Shown: positions 1-11,583, counted from the stretch's first letter. The stretch is DNA of 64,000 bases from Agrococcus baldri (GCA_900114805.1 FOZN01000001.1:558001-622000), one strand, 5' to 3'. A program made the numbers and translations. The notes: generated from the letters alone by a model not told the origin.

Positions 1-591
1 CAGCTCGCCGAGCAGGTCATCGCCAGCGACCCGGTCATCGACGACAAGGCCAACGCGCTCGACGAGCTCGCGATCGACATCATCGCGCGCCAATCGCCGG
101 TCGCCCGCGACCTGCGCATCGTCGTCTCGGCCCTGCGCATCTCCGCCTCGCTCGAGCGGATGGGCGACCTCGCCCGCCACATCGCGCAGCTGGCCCGCTA
201 CCGCTTCCCGATGCAGGTGGTGCCGGAGTCGCTGCAGCCGACCTTCGCCGAGATGGGCGCGCGCGACATCGAGATCGCGAAGATGCTGCGCGACCTGCTC
301 GAGACGCAGGACCTCACGCTCGCCGAGCGCCTGCAGGAGTCGGACGAGCACGTCGACAACCTGCACCGCGACGTGTTCACCCACGTGCTGGGCACCGCTT
401 GGGAGGGCGCGGCGCACACGACCGTCGATGCCACCCTTGCGAGCCGCTACCACGAGCGCTTCGCCGACCACGCCGTCGGCATCGCCAAGAAGGTGCAGTA
501 CCTCGCGACCGGCGACTGGGTGGGAGCCGACGACGACGGGCACGCCGACGCCATGCCGGAGCCGGTGCAGCCGGCCGCGCCCGCCGAGTAG
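1..591 (+). CDS. phoU: Phosphate signalling complex protein PhoU (3' part)
   Basis: PhoU is a cytoplasmic helical-bundle protein that couples the Pst phosphate transporter to the PhoR/PhoP-type two-component system and represses the Pho regulon when phosphate is sufficient. The reading frame is open from the first base of the window, so the N-terminus is missing; about 196 residues are seen. Visible family signatures are the DDKAN..LDELAIDIIARQSPVARDLR segment near residues 13-37 and the SASLERMGDLARHIAQ repeat near residues 49-65; both belong to the PhoU metal-binding helix pattern. The C-terminal tail is Pro/Ala rich. It ends before a strong hairpin and faces gpmA convergently. The pst operon lies about 8 kb away on the other strand, so phoU is not co-transcribed with it. 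Confidence 0.93.
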   Translation, partial: QLAEQVIASDPVIDDKANALDELAIDIIARQSPVARDLRIVVSALRISASLERMGDLARHIAQLARYRFPMQVVPESLQPTFAEMGARDIEIAKMLRDLLETQDLTLAERLQESDEHVDNLHRDVFTHVLGTAWEGAAHTTVDATLASRYHERFADHAVGIAKKVQYLATGDWVGADDDGHADAMPEPVQPAAPAE

Positions 592-607
592 CGCGCTGGA
601 GCCGAGA

Positions 608-631
608 GGGGAGGTCCGTTCGGACCTCCCC
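608..631. terminator. Bidirectional hairpin between phoU and gpmA
   Basis: A perfect 10-bp stem (GGGGAGGTCC / GGACCTCCCC) with a GTTC loop lies between two convergent genes. There is no U tract on either side, as is common in high-GC actinobacteria. Position and perfection support a bidirectional terminator. Confidence 0.75.
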
Positions 632-674
632 CGCGACGCCAGCGCCCACGCCCGTCTCGGGCGCCGGAAACCGG

Positions 675-1421
675 CTAGTGCTTGCCCTGGTTCGCCACGG
701 CGGCCGCGCCGGCGGCGGCGGCCTCCGGGTCGAGGTACTCCCCCGGGCCCAGCGGCATGTTGTCCTCGCCCAGGCGGTAGAGCAGCGGGATGCCGGTGGG
801 GATGTTGAGGGCGGCGATGTCGTCGTCGGAGATGCCGTCGAGGTGCTTCACGAGCGCGCGCAGCGAGTTGCCGTGGGCGGCGACCAGCACCGTCCTGCCG
901 GCCTCGAGGTCCTTCGTGATGTCCGACTCCCAGTAGGGCAGGAAGCGCTCGATGACGTCCTTCAGGCACTCGGTCCTGGGCACCTCGCCGTCGATGTCGG
1001 CGTAGCGCGGGTCGTGCGCCTGCGAGTACTCGCTGTCGTCGTCGATGGGCGGCGGCGGGGTGTCGAACGAGCGCCGCCAGAGCATGAACTGCTCCTCGCC
1101 GTGCTTCTCGAGCGTCTCGGCCTTGTTCAGCCCCTGCAGCGCGCCGTAGTGGCGCTCGTTGAGGCGCCACGAGCGCTTGACCGGGATCCAGTCGCGGTCG
1201 GCGGCATCGAGGGCGATGTTCGCCGAGGCGATGGCACGCGTGAGCAGCGAGGTGTAGAGGATGTCGGGCAGCAGGTCGTGCTCGCGCAGCAGCTCGCCCG
1301 CGCGCTTCGCCTCCCCTTCGCCCTTCTCGGTGAGCTTGACGTCGACCCAGCCGGTGAACTGGTTCGACTCGTTCCAGGTCGATTGGCCGTGGCGGAGCAG
1401 GATGAGGGTGCGCTCAGTCAT
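675..1421 (-). CDS. gpmA: 2,3-bisphosphoglycerate-dependent phosphoglycerate mutase
   Basis: The enzyme interconverts 3- and 2-phosphoglycerate in glycolysis and gluconeogenesis. The 248-residue protein matches the dPGM family length. It starts with the [20 protein letters not shown] phosphohistidine motif (His near residue 11), contains the [15 protein letters not shown] block near residue 86 and ends with [14 protein letters not shown] near residue 180, which carries the second catalytic His. The start is the ATG at 1421; a TAGGCT box ends exactly 6 bp upstream and no Shine-Dalgarno is possible, so the transcript is probably leaderless. It is convergent with phoU. Next to it is an unrelated YgfZ gene in the same direction, 26 bp upstream of the start. 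Confidence 0.96.
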   Translation of the reverse strand: MTERTLILLRHGQSTWNESNQFTGWVDVKLTEKGEGEAKRAGELLREHDLLPDILYTSLLTRAIASANIALDAADRDWIPVKRSWRLNERHYGALQGLNKAETLEKHGEEQFMLWRRSFDTPPPPIDDDSEYSQAHDPRYADIDGEVPRTECLKDVIERFLPYWESDITKDLEAGRTVLVAAHGNSLRALVKHLDGISDDDIAALNIPTGIPLLYRLGEDNMPLGPGEYLDPEAAAAGAAAVANQGKH

Positions 1422-1427
1422 GCCGCC

Positions 1428-1433
1428 AGCCTA
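1428..1433 (-). promoter_or_regulatory. -10 box of gpmA, leaderless geometry
   Basis: TAGGCT on the minus strand, followed by 6 bp (GGCGGC) and the gpmA ATG. This spacing places the transcription start at or within a base or two of the start codon. Confidence 0.6.
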
Positions 1434-1447
1434 GCCGTGCCGCCTGC

Positions 1448-2545
1448 TCAGGCGGGCGGTACGGCGGGGCGCTTGACGGCGCCCACGCGCGGCAGGCGCG
1501 GCGGACGGTTCGCGTGACCCGCGGTGGGCGGCACGAGCACCTGCTGGCCCGCTGCGACGGCCGTGCCATCGGCGGTGCGCACGACGAGATCCTCGTCGGC
1601 GGGCGTCGAGCGCTTCACGACCGCGAGCGCGATGGGGCCGAGCTCGTCGTGGATGGCAGCCGAGGTGACGGCACCGGCGGGCTTCTCGCCGGCCAGCACC
1701 TCGTCGCCGTGCGCCACCGGCGCGTTCTCGCTGCCGTCCAGGTGCAGCAGCACCACGCGACGCGGCGGCGCACCGAGGTTGTGCACCTTCGCGACCGTCT
1801 CCTGGCCGCGGTAGCAGCCCTTCGCCAGGTGCACCGCAGTGGTCAGCCAGTCGAGCTCGTGCGGGATGGTGCGCTCGTCGACCTCCGCCAGCGACGGCCT
1901 GCCCGCAGCGATGCGCAGCGCCGCGGCCGCCATCGAGCCGACGAAGCGGTCGCTCGCGATGCCCTCGGCCTCGGCGGGCGTGAGGATCAGCTCCGACCAG
2001 CGCCACGGCTCGCCCGTCGGCTCGCCGTAGCGCACGCCGCCGGGCGCGACCTCCGGCCAGCCGTCGACCCAGGCCGGGGCGCCGGCGAGCTCGGCGGACG
2101 GCTCGCCTGCGGTGCCCACGACGACCACCTCGGGCCGCTCGATCTCGACCTGCTTGTAGAAGCGCATCCGCGTCAGCCAGGTCTCCAGCGCGTCACCGGT
2201 GCCCGCGTCGACGACGATCCAGAGCGCATCCGTCGTCTGATGCAGCCGCATGACGTGCTCGATGCGCCCCTCGGGCGAGAGCACGAGCGACTCGGTCGAG
2301 GCGCCCGGCGCGAGCTGCTCGATGGCCTGGCTGGTGATCGAGTCGAGCCACGGCAGCGTGTCGGGGCCGCTCAGCCGCAACACGTCGCGCGGCAGCAGCA
2401 CAAGACTGCCGGCGCGCAGGCGGCGCTGCTCGGCGATCGGGTTGCCGACGTGCAGCGGCAGCCCGGTGGCCTCGTCGAGCACGGCGTCGGGCAGCGCCGC
2501 GGCGATGCGGCGTGCGGTCTCTGGGGCACTCATGGCGGCGCTCAT
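1448..2545 (-). CDS. ygfZ: YgfZ/GcvT-family folate-binding protein
   Basis: YgfZ proteins are tetrahydrofolate-binding relatives of the glycine cleavage T protein that help maintain some iron-sulfur enzymes. The predicted product is 365 residues. The family signature KGCYRGQE occurs near residue 242, inside a typical HELDWLTTAVHLAKGCYRGQ context, and the N-terminal LPRDVLRLSGPDTLPWLDSI region matches the folate-binding fold. The start at 2545 (MSAAMSAPE) overlaps the stop of the upstream nitrobindin-like gene by four bases (ATGA), so the two are translationally coupled; a second in-frame ATG four codons downstream is a less likely alternative. It forms an operon with the nitrobindin-like gene and a 40-residue membrane protein. 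Confidence 0.9.
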   Translation of the reverse strand: MSAAMSAPETARRIAAALPDAVLDEATGLPLHVGNPIAEQRRLRAGSLVLLPRDVLRLSGPDTLPWLDSITSQAIEQLAPGASTESLVLSPEGRIEHVMRLHQTTDALWIVVDAGTGDALETWLTRMRFYKQVEIERPEVVVVGTAGEPSAELAGAPAWVDGWPEVAPGGVRYGEPTGEPWRWSELILTPAEAEGIASDRFVGSMAAAALRIAAGRPSLAEVDERTIPHELDWLTTAVHLAKGCYRGQETVAKVHNLGAPPRRVVLLHLDGSENAPVAHGDEVLAGEKPAGAVTSAAIHDELGPIALAVVKRSTPADEDLVVRTADGTAVAAGQQVLVPPTAGHANRPPRLPRVGAVKRPAVPPA

Positions 2546-3159
2546 GCCTCGTTCGCCTCGCTCGGCGACACACGGGCGAGGCGGCCGGAGGCGTGGCTCT
2601 CCAGGCCCTGGCCGAGCGCGGCGAGATCCCACGCCCACAGCAGGTGCTGCTCGACCAGCCCGTACATGCGGGTGGATGCGCTGTGCTCCTTCGCGCTCGC
2701 ACCTCGCAGCACGGCGTCGGTGGCGAGGTCGATGCGCGGGCCGGCGATCGTGCCGAGGTAGAGCTCGGCGACGCCGGTGGGGTGCGAGATGAGCGCCTGG
2801 ATCTCGAAGCCGCCGTCGGGGCGGCGCAGCGCCTCGACCGCCTCGGCGTCGCCGTAGGCGGGCTCGCCCTCGGGCGGCAGCATGCCCGGGCCGGCGTCGG
2901 CGTCGTGCGCGGGGCGCGCCAGGCGCCAGAAGCCGCTCTCGGCCGCCAGCGGCGTCAGCTCGTCGTCGAGCTGCCAGGCGTAGGCCTCGTAGCTGAGGTA
3001 GGGCTGGCCGTGGTGCGAGAACGAGACGCGCTGGCCGAACTCCTGCTCGACGGTGCGCTCGCCGACCGGGAAGGAGAGCACGCCGGTGCCCTCCCAGGTG
3101 CCGATGAGCCACTGCAGCGGGCCCAGCTCGGCAGGGAGCGTGGGGTCGAGCTCGAGCAT
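2542..3159 (-). CDS. Nitrobindin-like (FABP/DUF1794) heme-binding beta-barrel protein
   Basis: This 205-residue protein belongs to the nitrobindin family, ten-stranded barrels that bind ferric heme and can react with NO or peroxynitrite. The diagnostic GTWEGTG motif lies near residues 20-26, and a C-terminal LLWAWDLAALGQ...SHASGRLARV block carries the His expected to act as proximal heme ligand. It is usually annotated as an FABP-family protein in actinobacteria. The start follows the stop of a 40-residue membrane protein by 3 bp and its own stop overlaps ygfZ, so all three appear to be one transcript. Whether the heme chemistry is retained is inferred from the family. Confidence 0.88.
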   Translation of the reverse strand: MLELDPTLPAELGPLQWLIGTWEGTGVLSFPVGERTVEQEFGQRVSFSHHGQPYLSYEAYAWQLDDELTPLAAESGFWRLARPAHDADAGPGMLPPEGEPAYGDAEAVEALRRPDGGFEIQALISHPTGVAELYLGTIAGPRIDLATDAVLRGASAKEHSASTRMYGLVEQHLLWAWDLAALGQGLESHASGRLARVSPSEANEA

Positions 3160-3162
3160 CGC

Positions 3163-3285
3163 TTAGCGCTGACCCCGGAAGAGGTTGCGCACCACGACGA
3201 ACGAGACGCCGAGGATGGCGAGCATCGCAAGGCCGAGCAGGCCGAGGAAGAAGATCTCGAGGGCGACGACGGGGATGGCATCCAT
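3163..3285 (-). CDS. Small single-span membrane protein (40 aa)
   Basis: A short frame encoding 40 residues (begins MDAIPVVALE, ends RNLFRGQR). Residues 5-33 are a continuous hydrophobic stretch that can span the membrane once, followed by a basic RNLFRGQR tail that would sit in the cytoplasm. I do not recognise a family. Support for it being real comes from its position: its stop lies 3 bp before the start of the nitrobindin-like gene and it keeps the same strand and third-base G/C bias. A possible -10 or ribosome site is not clear. It could be a leader peptide or an unannotated small membrane protein. Confidence 0.55.
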   Translation of the reverse strand: MDAIPVVALEIFFLGLLGLAMLAILGVSFVVVRNLFRGQR

Positions 3286-3324
3286 GTCTCGATCCTAACC
3301 GCTCCGCGCCGCGCGTGGCGGAGG

Positions 3325-3609
3325 CTAGAGGCCGGTGAACGGCACCAGCACGGCGCTCGCGATCGCCAGCACGACGATGGCGCCGAACAGCGCGGCCGCC
3401 AGCCGGTCGACCAGGCCCGGCACGGTGGGGCCGCCGAGCTGGATCGCGAAGGCGGTCAGCGTGCACACGCCCAGCACGATCGGCAGCCACACGATGCCGT
3501 CGGTGGGCTGCAGCACGGCGACCAGCACGGCGCCGAGCGCGGCCAGCAGCCACACGGGCCACACGCTCGCCCACTGCCACGACATCGCCTTGCGCATGTG
3601 CCCCATCAT
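3325..3609 (-). CDS. Small membrane protein with three predicted TM segments
   Basis: The protein is about 94 residues from the ATG at 3609; ATGs at 3606 and 3597 are in-frame alternatives. Three hydrophobic segments are visible at roughly residues 14-34, 41-61 and 69-92, and the N-terminus carries basic residues (MRK), placing it in the cytoplasm. I recognise no enzymatic motif. It is divergent from glnR, with 118 bp between the starts. Function is unknown. Confidence 0.65.
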   Translation of the reverse strand: MMGHMRKAMSWQWASVWPVWLLAALGAVLVAVLQPTDGIVWLPIVLGVCTLTAFAIQLGGPTVPGLVDRLAAALFGAIVVLAIASAVLVPFTGL

Positions 3610-3727
3610 GGCGCACCTGCCTCGACGCCGCACCGCCGCATGTGCTCGAGGTCGCGCGCACGCTCGTGCGTGGGGCGCGCGGGGCGCGCGTTCGGCGCGA
3701 AGTAGGATCGACTCGGCAGGAGGCTGG

Positions 3728-4369
3728 ATGGCGCACGTCGTGATCTTCACCCGCCGCGACCGGGGCGTGCTGCCCAGCCTCGAGCTGCTCGAGCACCGAG
3801 TGAGCACGCTGCCGGCGACGGCGGAGGCGGTCGCGCACGCCCCTGCCGGCGACCTGCTGATCGTCGACGCGGTCGGCGAGCTCGTCGCTGCGAAGGCCAT
3901 CTGCCGGCTGCTCGAGCACGACGCCGCCCCGGTGCTGCTGGTGCTGGGCGAGGGCGGCTTCGCGGCCGTGACGCCCGAGTGGGGCGCGAGCGACATCGTG
4001 CTCGACACGGCCGGTCCGGCGGAGATCGAGGCGCGCATCCGCCTCTGCCTCGCCAGCGCGCGCGCGGCGGCACCGGCGCCGACCAGCGGCCTCACCATCG
4101 ACGAGGCGAGCTACCAGGCGAAGGTCGACGGCCGGCCCGTCGACCTGACCTACAAGGAGTTCGAGCTGCTGCGGTTCCTGGCCGCGCACCCTGCGCGCGT
4201 CTTCACGCGCGAGCAGCTGCTGAGCGAGGTGTGGGGCTACGACTACTTCGGCGGCACCCGCACGGTCGACGTGCACGTGCGGCGGCTGCGCGCGAAGCTC
4301 GGCGACCTCGAGTCGCTCATCGGCACGGTGCGCGGCGTCGGCTACCGCTTCGAGCAGCAGGATGCGTGA
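3728..4369 (+). CDS. glnR: GlnR-like OmpR-family transcriptional regulator
   Basis: GlnR is the global nitrogen regulator of many actinobacteria: an orphan response regulator with an atypical receiver domain and an OmpR-type winged helix. The 213-residue product shows the GlnR-specific receiver segment (GEGGFAAVTPEWG, then VLDTAGPAEIEARIRL) around residues 75-108. Its C-terminal effector contains DLTYKEFELLRFL, VWGYDYFGGTRTVDVHVRRL and GTVRGVGYRFE. A typical phosphoacceptor pocket is not evident, as in GlnR. The ATG at 3728 has a strong GGAGG Shine-Dalgarno 5 bp upstream, and a TAGGAT -10 box sits at 3703-3708. mshD follows after 29 bp; the glnR-mshD adjacency is also seen in mycobacteria and streptomycetes. 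Confidence 0.88.
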   Translation: MAHVVIFTRRDRGVLPSLELLEHRVSTLPATAEAVAHAPAGDLLIVDAVGELVAAKAICRLLEHDAAPVLLVLGEGGFAAVTPEWGASDIVLDTAGPAEIEARIRLCLASARAAAPAPTSGLTIDEASYQAKVDGRPVDLTYKEFELLRFLAAHPARVFTREQLLSEVWGYDYFGGTRTVDVHVRRLRAKLGDLESLIGTVRGVGYRFEQQDA

Positions 4370-4398
4370 GACGGTGGGGCGATGAACCAGGACGCCCG

Positions 4399-5256
4399 GT
4401 GAGCCCCGCACGGATCGAGCCGGTCGAGGCCGTGCGCCTCGCGACCGAGCTGGGCGCCGCGTGCGCCCAGGCCGACGGCATGCCGCCGTTCAACGACCAG
4501 GCGCTCGTCGAGCTGCGGCGCGGCGAGCGGCGCGCGATCGGCGACGCGACCGCGCTGGCCGTCATCAGCGATGCCGGTCAGGACGGCTCGCTGCCCGAGG
4601 TGGAGCTGGCCGTGCACCCCGAGCAGCGCGGCCATGGCCTCGGGACCGCGCTCGCCCGCGGCATCGCCGACGAGCTCGGCGCCTTCGACGCCTGGGCGCA
4701 CGGCGACCACCCGGCCGCCACCGCGATCGCCGAGCGGCTCGGCATGCGGCGCGTGCGCACGCTGCTGCAGCTGCGGGCGGCCGTGCCGGCGGCCGCCACG
4801 GCGGCGGCCGACGACTGCCTGCCCGACGGGACGCGCGCGTACGAGCCCGACGACGCATCCGCTCTGCTCGCCCTGAACGCCGAGGCGTTCGCCGACCACC
4901 CCGAGCAGGGCCGCATGTCGGCAGACGACCTCGCCGCCCGCATGGCCGAGCCCTGGCACCACGACGCCAACCTCGTGGTGGCGCCGGGCGAGGGCGCCCT
5001 CGACGCCTTCACCTGGGTGAAGCCCGAGGGCGAGGTGGCGGAGCTGTACGTGCTGGGCGTCTCGCCGCGGCGGCAGGGCGCCGGCCTCGGGCGACGGATG
5101 CTGGAGGCCACCTTCGTGCGCATGCGCGCGCTGGGTGCCACGACGGCGCACCTCTACGTCGAGGGCGACAACGCGCCGGCGCTCGCGCTGTACCGGCGCG
5201 CGGGCTTCACGCAGTGGGCCATCGACGTGCGCTGGCGACATGCCGCGCATGCGTGA
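4399..5256 (+). CDS. mshD: Mycothiol synthase (double GNAT)
   Basis: MshD acetylates Cys-GlcN-Ins with acetyl-CoA, the last step of mycothiol synthesis. The 285-residue product has two GNAT domains: the first carries EQRGHGLGTALARG near residue 75, the second PRRQGAGLGRRMLEA near residue 230 followed by AHLYVEGDNAPALALYRRAGF, the acetyl-CoA-binding and C-terminal parts of an active GNAT fold. The start is taken as the GTG at 4399; an ATG 17 bp upstream is out of frame and hits a stop at once. It lies directly downstream of glnR on the same strand. Presence of mycothiol biosynthesis supports an actinobacterial source. Confidence 0.9.
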   Translation: MSPARIEPVEAVRLATELGAACAQADGMPPFNDQALVELRRGERRAIGDATALAVISDAGQDGSLPEVELAVHPEQRGHGLGTALARGIADELGAFDAWAHGDHPAATAIAERLGMRRVRTLLQLRAAVPAAATAAADDCLPDGTRAYEPDDASALLALNAEAFADHPEQGRMSADDLAARMAEPWHHDANLVVAPGEGALDAFTWVKPEGEVAELYVLGVSPRRQGAGLGRRMLEATFVRMRALGATTAHLYVEGDNAPALALYRRAGFTQWAIDVRWRHAAHA

Positions 5257-5316
5257 TTCCGGCGGCCGCCGCGAACCCTGCACCCGCCGTGCACGCGAAC
5301 TTGGCAGAATGACGCC

Positions 5317-7586
<2,270 letters not shown>

Positions 7587-7590
<4 letters not shown>

Positions 7591-8543
7591 GCGCGAACCG
7601 ACCGCCGGTGCTCGCCGCCGGCGCCCTCGTCTGGCGCGAGGTGGGCGGCAAGGTGCAGGTGCTGCTGGTCGAGCGCACCCAGCACCGCGACCACTCGCTG
7701 CCGAAGGGCAAGCTCGACCCCGGCGAGACGCTGCCGGAGTGCGCCGCTCGCGAGATCGAGGAGGAGACCGGGCTCACGATCAGCCTCGGCGCACCGCTGG
7801 GGACGACCGAGTACCGACTGCCTGACGGCCGCGACAAGGTCGTCTACTACTGGCAGGCGAAGGTCGACGACGACGCCGTCAGCGCCGCCGCCTTCTCCCC
7901 CAACGACGAGATCCTCGCGCTCGAGTGGCTGCCGCTGGCGAAGGCGAAGCGCCGCTGCACCTACGAGCACGACGTGACGGTCATCGAGCGCTTCGAGGAG
8001 CGGCTGGCAGCCGGCCACGCCGAGACCTTCCCGATCATCGCGCAGCGGCACGCGAAGGCCGCCGACCCGTTCAGCTGGGAGGGGTCGGATGCGTCGCGCA
8101 CGCTGACCTCGCGGGGCGAGCGTCAGGCGCGGCTCGTCGCGGGCGGCATCGCGGCGTTCGCGCCCGAGCGCATCATCACCTCGAACGCGGTGCGCTGCAT
8201 GCAGACGGTGGCGCCGCTGCGGCAGCTGCTGGGCATCGAGCCGAAGGTCTCGAGCGCCATCAGCCAGGAGGCGCACGACCACCCGGAGCTCCACCCGCGC
8301 GACGAGGTCGAGCGGCGTGTCGGCAAGGCGGTGCGCAAGCGCCGCGGCATCGTGCTCTGCTCGCACGCGCCGGTCATCCCGGAGATCGTCACCGCGGTCG
8401 TGCACGCGACGGATGCGCTGGAATCGCAGCGCACGCACCGCGCGTCGATGCTGCACACGGCCGAGTTCACCGTGCTGCACGTCTCGGCCGGCGAGACACC
8501 CGCGCTGGTCGCCCTCGAGACGCACAGCCCCCGCGAGCGATAG
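7587..8543 (+). CDS. mutT1: MutT1-type Nudix hydrolase fused to histidine phosphatase
   Basis: Actinobacterial MutT1 proteins sanitise 8-oxo-(d)GTP and related nucleotides. The N-terminal Nudix domain has the complete box, from GKLDPGE through REIEEETGL, at about residues 33-55. The C-terminal histidine-phosphatase domain starts with QRHAKAADP near residue 153 and carries a second catalytic His in LCSHAPV near residue 257. At 318 residues it matches the two-domain mycobacterial MutT1. The GTG start overlaps the ppk stop (GTGA), which fixes it well. Position behind ppk is common in actinobacteria. Confidence 0.9.
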
Positions 8544-8585
8544 GGCGCCGGAGCGCGCGAGCGCCCGACGCCGCCGTTCTGAGCT

Positions 8586-8620
8586 GAGGAGATGTTCCCA
8601 GAAGAGGACGTTCTCTCCTC
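8586..8620. terminator. Possible weak hairpin between convergent mutT1 and pstB
   Basis: The 195-bp interval 8544-8738 between convergent genes contains no gene that I can see. A 7-bp inverted repeat (GAGGAGA / TCTCCTC) with a 21-nt loop is the best terminator candidate; there is no U tract, so support is weak. Confidence 0.35.
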
Positions 8621-8738
8621 ATCCTGCGACGGATCGCGAATCGATCCTCCGTTCGCGACGCATCGCCGGCCGGCACTGCTGCGGGCCGTCAGCTGCGCGG
8701 CGCACCGCGTCGCGGACCAGGCAGCGGCTGATCTCTGA

Positions 8739-9518
8739 TCAGCCGAACCTTCCGCTGACGTAGTCCTCGGTGGACTGCACGCTCGGGTTCGAGAAGATCT
8801 TCGCGGTCTCGTCGAACTCGATGAGCTTGCCCGGCTTGCCGGTGCCGGCGATGTTGAAGAACGCCGTCTTGTCGCTCACGCGGCTGGCCTGCTGCATGTT
8901 GTGCGTCACGATCACGATCGTGTACTCGGTCTTGAGCTCCTCGATGAGGTCCTCGATCGCGAGCGTCGAGATCGGGTCGAGGGCCGAGCAGGGCTCGTCC
9001 ATCAGCAGCACGTCGGGGCTCACCGCGATGGCGCGGGCGATGCAGAGGCGCTGCTGCTGGCCGCCGGAGAGGCCGGAGCCGGGCACGCCCAGGCGGTCCT
9101 TGACCTCGTTCCAGAGGTTGGCGCCGCGCAGCGAGCGCTCGACGAGGTCGTCCTGGTCGCTCTTCGACATGCGGCGGTTGTTGAGCAGCACGCCGGCGAG
9201 CACGTTCTCGCGGATGGTCATAGTCGGGAACGGGTTGGGGCGCTGGAAGACCATGCCGATCTGGCGGCGCACGTTCACCGGGTCGACGCCCGGGCCGTAC
9301 AGGTTGGCGCCGTCGAGCAGCACCTCGCCGTCGACCCACGCGCCGGCGATCACCTCGTGCATGCGGTTGAGCGAGCGGAGCACGGTCGACTTGCCGCAGC
9401 CGGACGGACCGATGAATGCGGTGACCGCGCGGGGCTCGATGTCGACCGAGACACCCTCGACGGCCTTGAAGTCGCCGTAGTAGATGTCGAGGTCGTTGAT
9501 CTCGATGCGCTTGGACAT
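8739..9518 (-). CDS. pstB: Phosphate ABC transporter ATP-binding protein
   Basis: PstB energises high-affinity phosphate import. The 259-residue protein has Walker [10 protein letters not shown] near residue 37, the Q-loop around FQRPNPFPT, the signature LSGGQQQR near residue 155 and Walker [14 protein letters not shown] near residue 172, all intact. It is the last gene of the pst operon, starting 4 bp after pstA stops. The neighbouring gene downstream is convergent. Confidence 0.97.
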   Translation of the reverse strand: MSKRIEINDLDIYYGDFKAVEGVSVDIEPRAVTAFIGPSGCGKSTVLRSLNRMHEVIAGAWVDGEVLLDGANLYGPGVDPVNVRRQIGMVFQRPNPFPTMTIRENVLAGVLLNNRRMSKSDQDDLVERSLRGANLWNEVKDRLGVPGSGLSGGQQQRLCIARAIAVSPDVLLMDEPCSALDPISTLAIEDLIEELKTEYTIVIVTHNMQQASRVSDKTAFFNIAGTGKPGKLIEFDETAKIFSNPSVQSTEDYVSGRFG

Positions 9519-9522
9519 TGCG

Positions 9523-10605
9523 TTACCTTCCAGACTTCGGCGCGAAGAAGTGCGCGATGACGCGGGCGCCGATGTTGAGGATCATGACGATGAGGATGAG
9601 CACGAGTGCCGCCGACCACGCGCGGTCGAAGTAGGCCTGCTCCTGCACCCCTGGGCTGATGTACTGGTTGTAGGCGAACACCGGCAGCGTCATCATGCGG
9701 CCGTCGAACACGTTGTAGTTCATGTTCGTGGTGAAGCCGGCGATGATCAGCAGCGGCGCGGTCTCGCCGATGACGCGGGCGACCGCGAGCGTGACGCCGG
9801 TGACGATGCCGGCGAGCGCGGTGGGCAGCACGACCTTCCAGATCGTGAGCCACTTCGGCACGCCGAGCGCGAGCGAGGCCTCGCGCAGGTCGTTCGGAAC
9901 GAGCTTGAGCATCTCCTCCGTCGAGCGCACGACGGTCGGGATCATCAGCAGGCTGAGCGCGACGGCCCCGCCGAGGCCGCTGCGCACACCCTCGCCGGCG
10001 AAGAGCGCGAAGAGCGCGTACGCGAACAGGCCCGCGACGATCGAGGGGATGCCGGTCATCACGTCGACGAAGAAGGTGATCGCCTTCGACAGCGCACCCC
10101 TGCCGTACTCGACCAGGTAGATGGCGGTGAAGATGCCCACCGGCACCGAGATGATCGCCGCCCAGAGCGTGACGAGCACGGTGCCGACGATGGCGTGCAG
10201 CACGCCGCCGCCCTCACCGACGACGTTGCGCATCGTCCAGGTGAAGAACTGCAGGTCGAAGCGGGCCGCGCCGTTGACGACGACCGTGACGATGAGCGAG
10301 ATCAGCGGGATGAGCGCCAGCAGGAAGGCACCGACGACGAGCCCGGTGACCAGGCGGTCGGCTGCCTTCCGGCCGCCCTCGATGAGCTGGCTGACCACGG
10401 TGACGGAGACCAGGTAGAGCACGAAGCCGAACAGCGCGACGATCACGACGCTGAAGTCGCTGTCGGAGGCACCGGCGATCAGGCCGGCGATGGCGGCGCC
10501 GATCAGCACCGAGACGCCGAGCAGCGCCCAGGGGGCCCAGGGCGCCAGCTGCCCCGCGGTGAGCGGGTTCTGCGCGGTGCGGTTGGGGGCGATGGTGGTG
10601 GTCAT
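9523..10605 (-). CDS. pstA: Phosphate ABC transporter permease PstA
   Basis: Inner-membrane permease of the Pst complex. The 360-residue product has several hydrophobic spans; the binding-protein-dependent transport domain occupies roughly residues 130-350, with the coupling segment [20 protein letters not shown] typical of PstA. It is somewhat longer than enterobacterial PstA because of an N-terminal extension containing about three extra hydrophobic segments, usual in actinobacteria. A GGAGG site lies before the ATG at 10605, and pstC stops 3 bp upstream, so it is tightly packed in the operon. Confidence 0.95.
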   Translation of the reverse strand: MTTTIAPNRTAQNPLTAGQLAPWAPWALLGVSVLIGAAIAGLIAGASDSDFSVVIVALFGFVLYLVSVTVVSQLIEGGRKAADRLVTGLVVGAFLLALIPLISLIVTVVVNGAARFDLQFFTWTMRNVVGEGGGVLHAIVGTVLVTLWAAIISVPVGIFTAIYLVEYGRGALSKAITFFVDVMTGIPSIVAGLFAYALFALFAGEGVRSGLGGAVALSLLMIPTVVRSTEEMLKLVPNDLREASLALGVPKWLTIWKVVLPTALAGIVTGVTLAVARVIGETAPLLIIAGFTTNMNYNVFDGRMMTLPVFAYNQYISPGVQEQAYFDRAWSAALVLILIVMILNIGARVIAHFFAPKSGR

Positions 10606-10608
10606 GGC

Positions 10609-11547
10609 TCAGCGACCTCCGTCGACGGTCGTCTTCGCGATGATCCAGCGCGAGATGGCATTGACCAGCAGGGTGATGGCGAACAGCACCAGGCCGGAGC
10701 CGATCAGCATGTTCACGGTGATGCCGTGCGCCTCCGGGAAGCGGAGCGCGATGTTGGCGGCGATCGTGGAGGGGTTCTGCGAGCCGATCAGCACGAGGCT
10801 CACGACGCCGGAGGAGGCGAGCACCATGGCGACCGCCATCGTCTCGCCCAGCGCGCGCCCGAGGCCGAGGATCGAGGAGGCGATGATGCCGGAGCGCCCG
10901 TGGGGCAGCACGGCCATCTTGATCATCTCCCAGCGGGTGGCGCCGAGGGCGAGCGCGGCCTCCTCGTTGAGCCGCGGCGTCTGCAGGAAGATCTCGCGGC
11001 ACAGGGCCGTGATGATCGGCAGCACCATCACCGCCAGCACGACGGATGCGGTCAGGATGGTGCGGCCGGTGCCCGACGCGGGCGGGCTGAACAGCGGCAG
11101 CCAGCCGAGGTTCTGGGCGAGCCAGATGTAGCCGGGCTGGAAGAACGGGGCGAGCACCGCGATGCCCCAGAGGCCGTAGATGACCGAAGGGATAGCTGCC
11201 AGCAGATCGATGAGGTAGCCGAGGAACTGCGCGAGCTTGCGCGGCGCGTAGTGCGTGATGAACAGCGCGATCGAGACTGCCAGCGGCACGGCCATCACCA
11301 TGGCCAGCAAGGCCGACCAGAGCGTGCCGAAGGTGAGCGGCCAGACCCACGCCCAGAAGTTGGCGCCCTCCTCCTCGGGGATCGGCCCGATGATCGCGGG
11401 CACGGCCTGGACGACCAGGAACAGCGCGACGCCGCCGAGCGCGATCAGGATCAGCACGCCTGCGGTCGTCGAGACGGCCTTGAAGACGATGTCGGCGGGC
11501 CGGTTCTTCACTGCGGCCCTGGGTGCGGCCGGTGCAGCGGTAGTCAT
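10609..11547 (-). CDS. pstC: Phosphate ABC transporter permease PstC
   Basis: Partner permease of PstA. The 312-residue product shows six hydrophobic segments and the coupling-loop sequence EEAALALGATRWEMIKMAVLP near residue 195. It follows pstS after a 108-bp gap that contains a very strong hairpin, and it is packed tightly against pstA. The Ala/Pro-rich N-terminus (TTAAPAAPRAAVKNRPAD) is cytoplasmic. Confidence 0.95.
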   Translation of the reverse strand: MTTAAPAAPRAAVKNRPADIVFKAVSTTAGVLILIALGGVALFLVVQAVPAIIGPIPEEEGANFWAWVWPLTFGTLWSALLAMVMAVPLAVSIALFITHYAPRKLAQFLGYLIDLLAAIPSVIYGLWGIAVLAPFFQPGYIWLAQNLGWLPLFSPPASGTGRTILTASVVLAVMVLPIITALCREIFLQTPRLNEEAALALGATRWEMIKMAVLPHGRSGIIASSILGLGRALGETMAVAMVLASSGVVSLVLIGSQNPSTIAANIALRFPEAHGITVNMLIGSGLVLFAITLLVNAISRWIIAKTTVDGGR

Positions 11548-11583
11548 TGAGCTCCCTGCGGAGTCGGAGGACCTGTGAACGAG

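Noticed and set aside
1448-4411. A single 987-residue protein spanning ygfZ and the genes before it
   Set aside because: The upstream part has no domain and the ATGA overlap at 2542-2545 sets the ygfZ start. The nitrobindin-like gene is in another frame.
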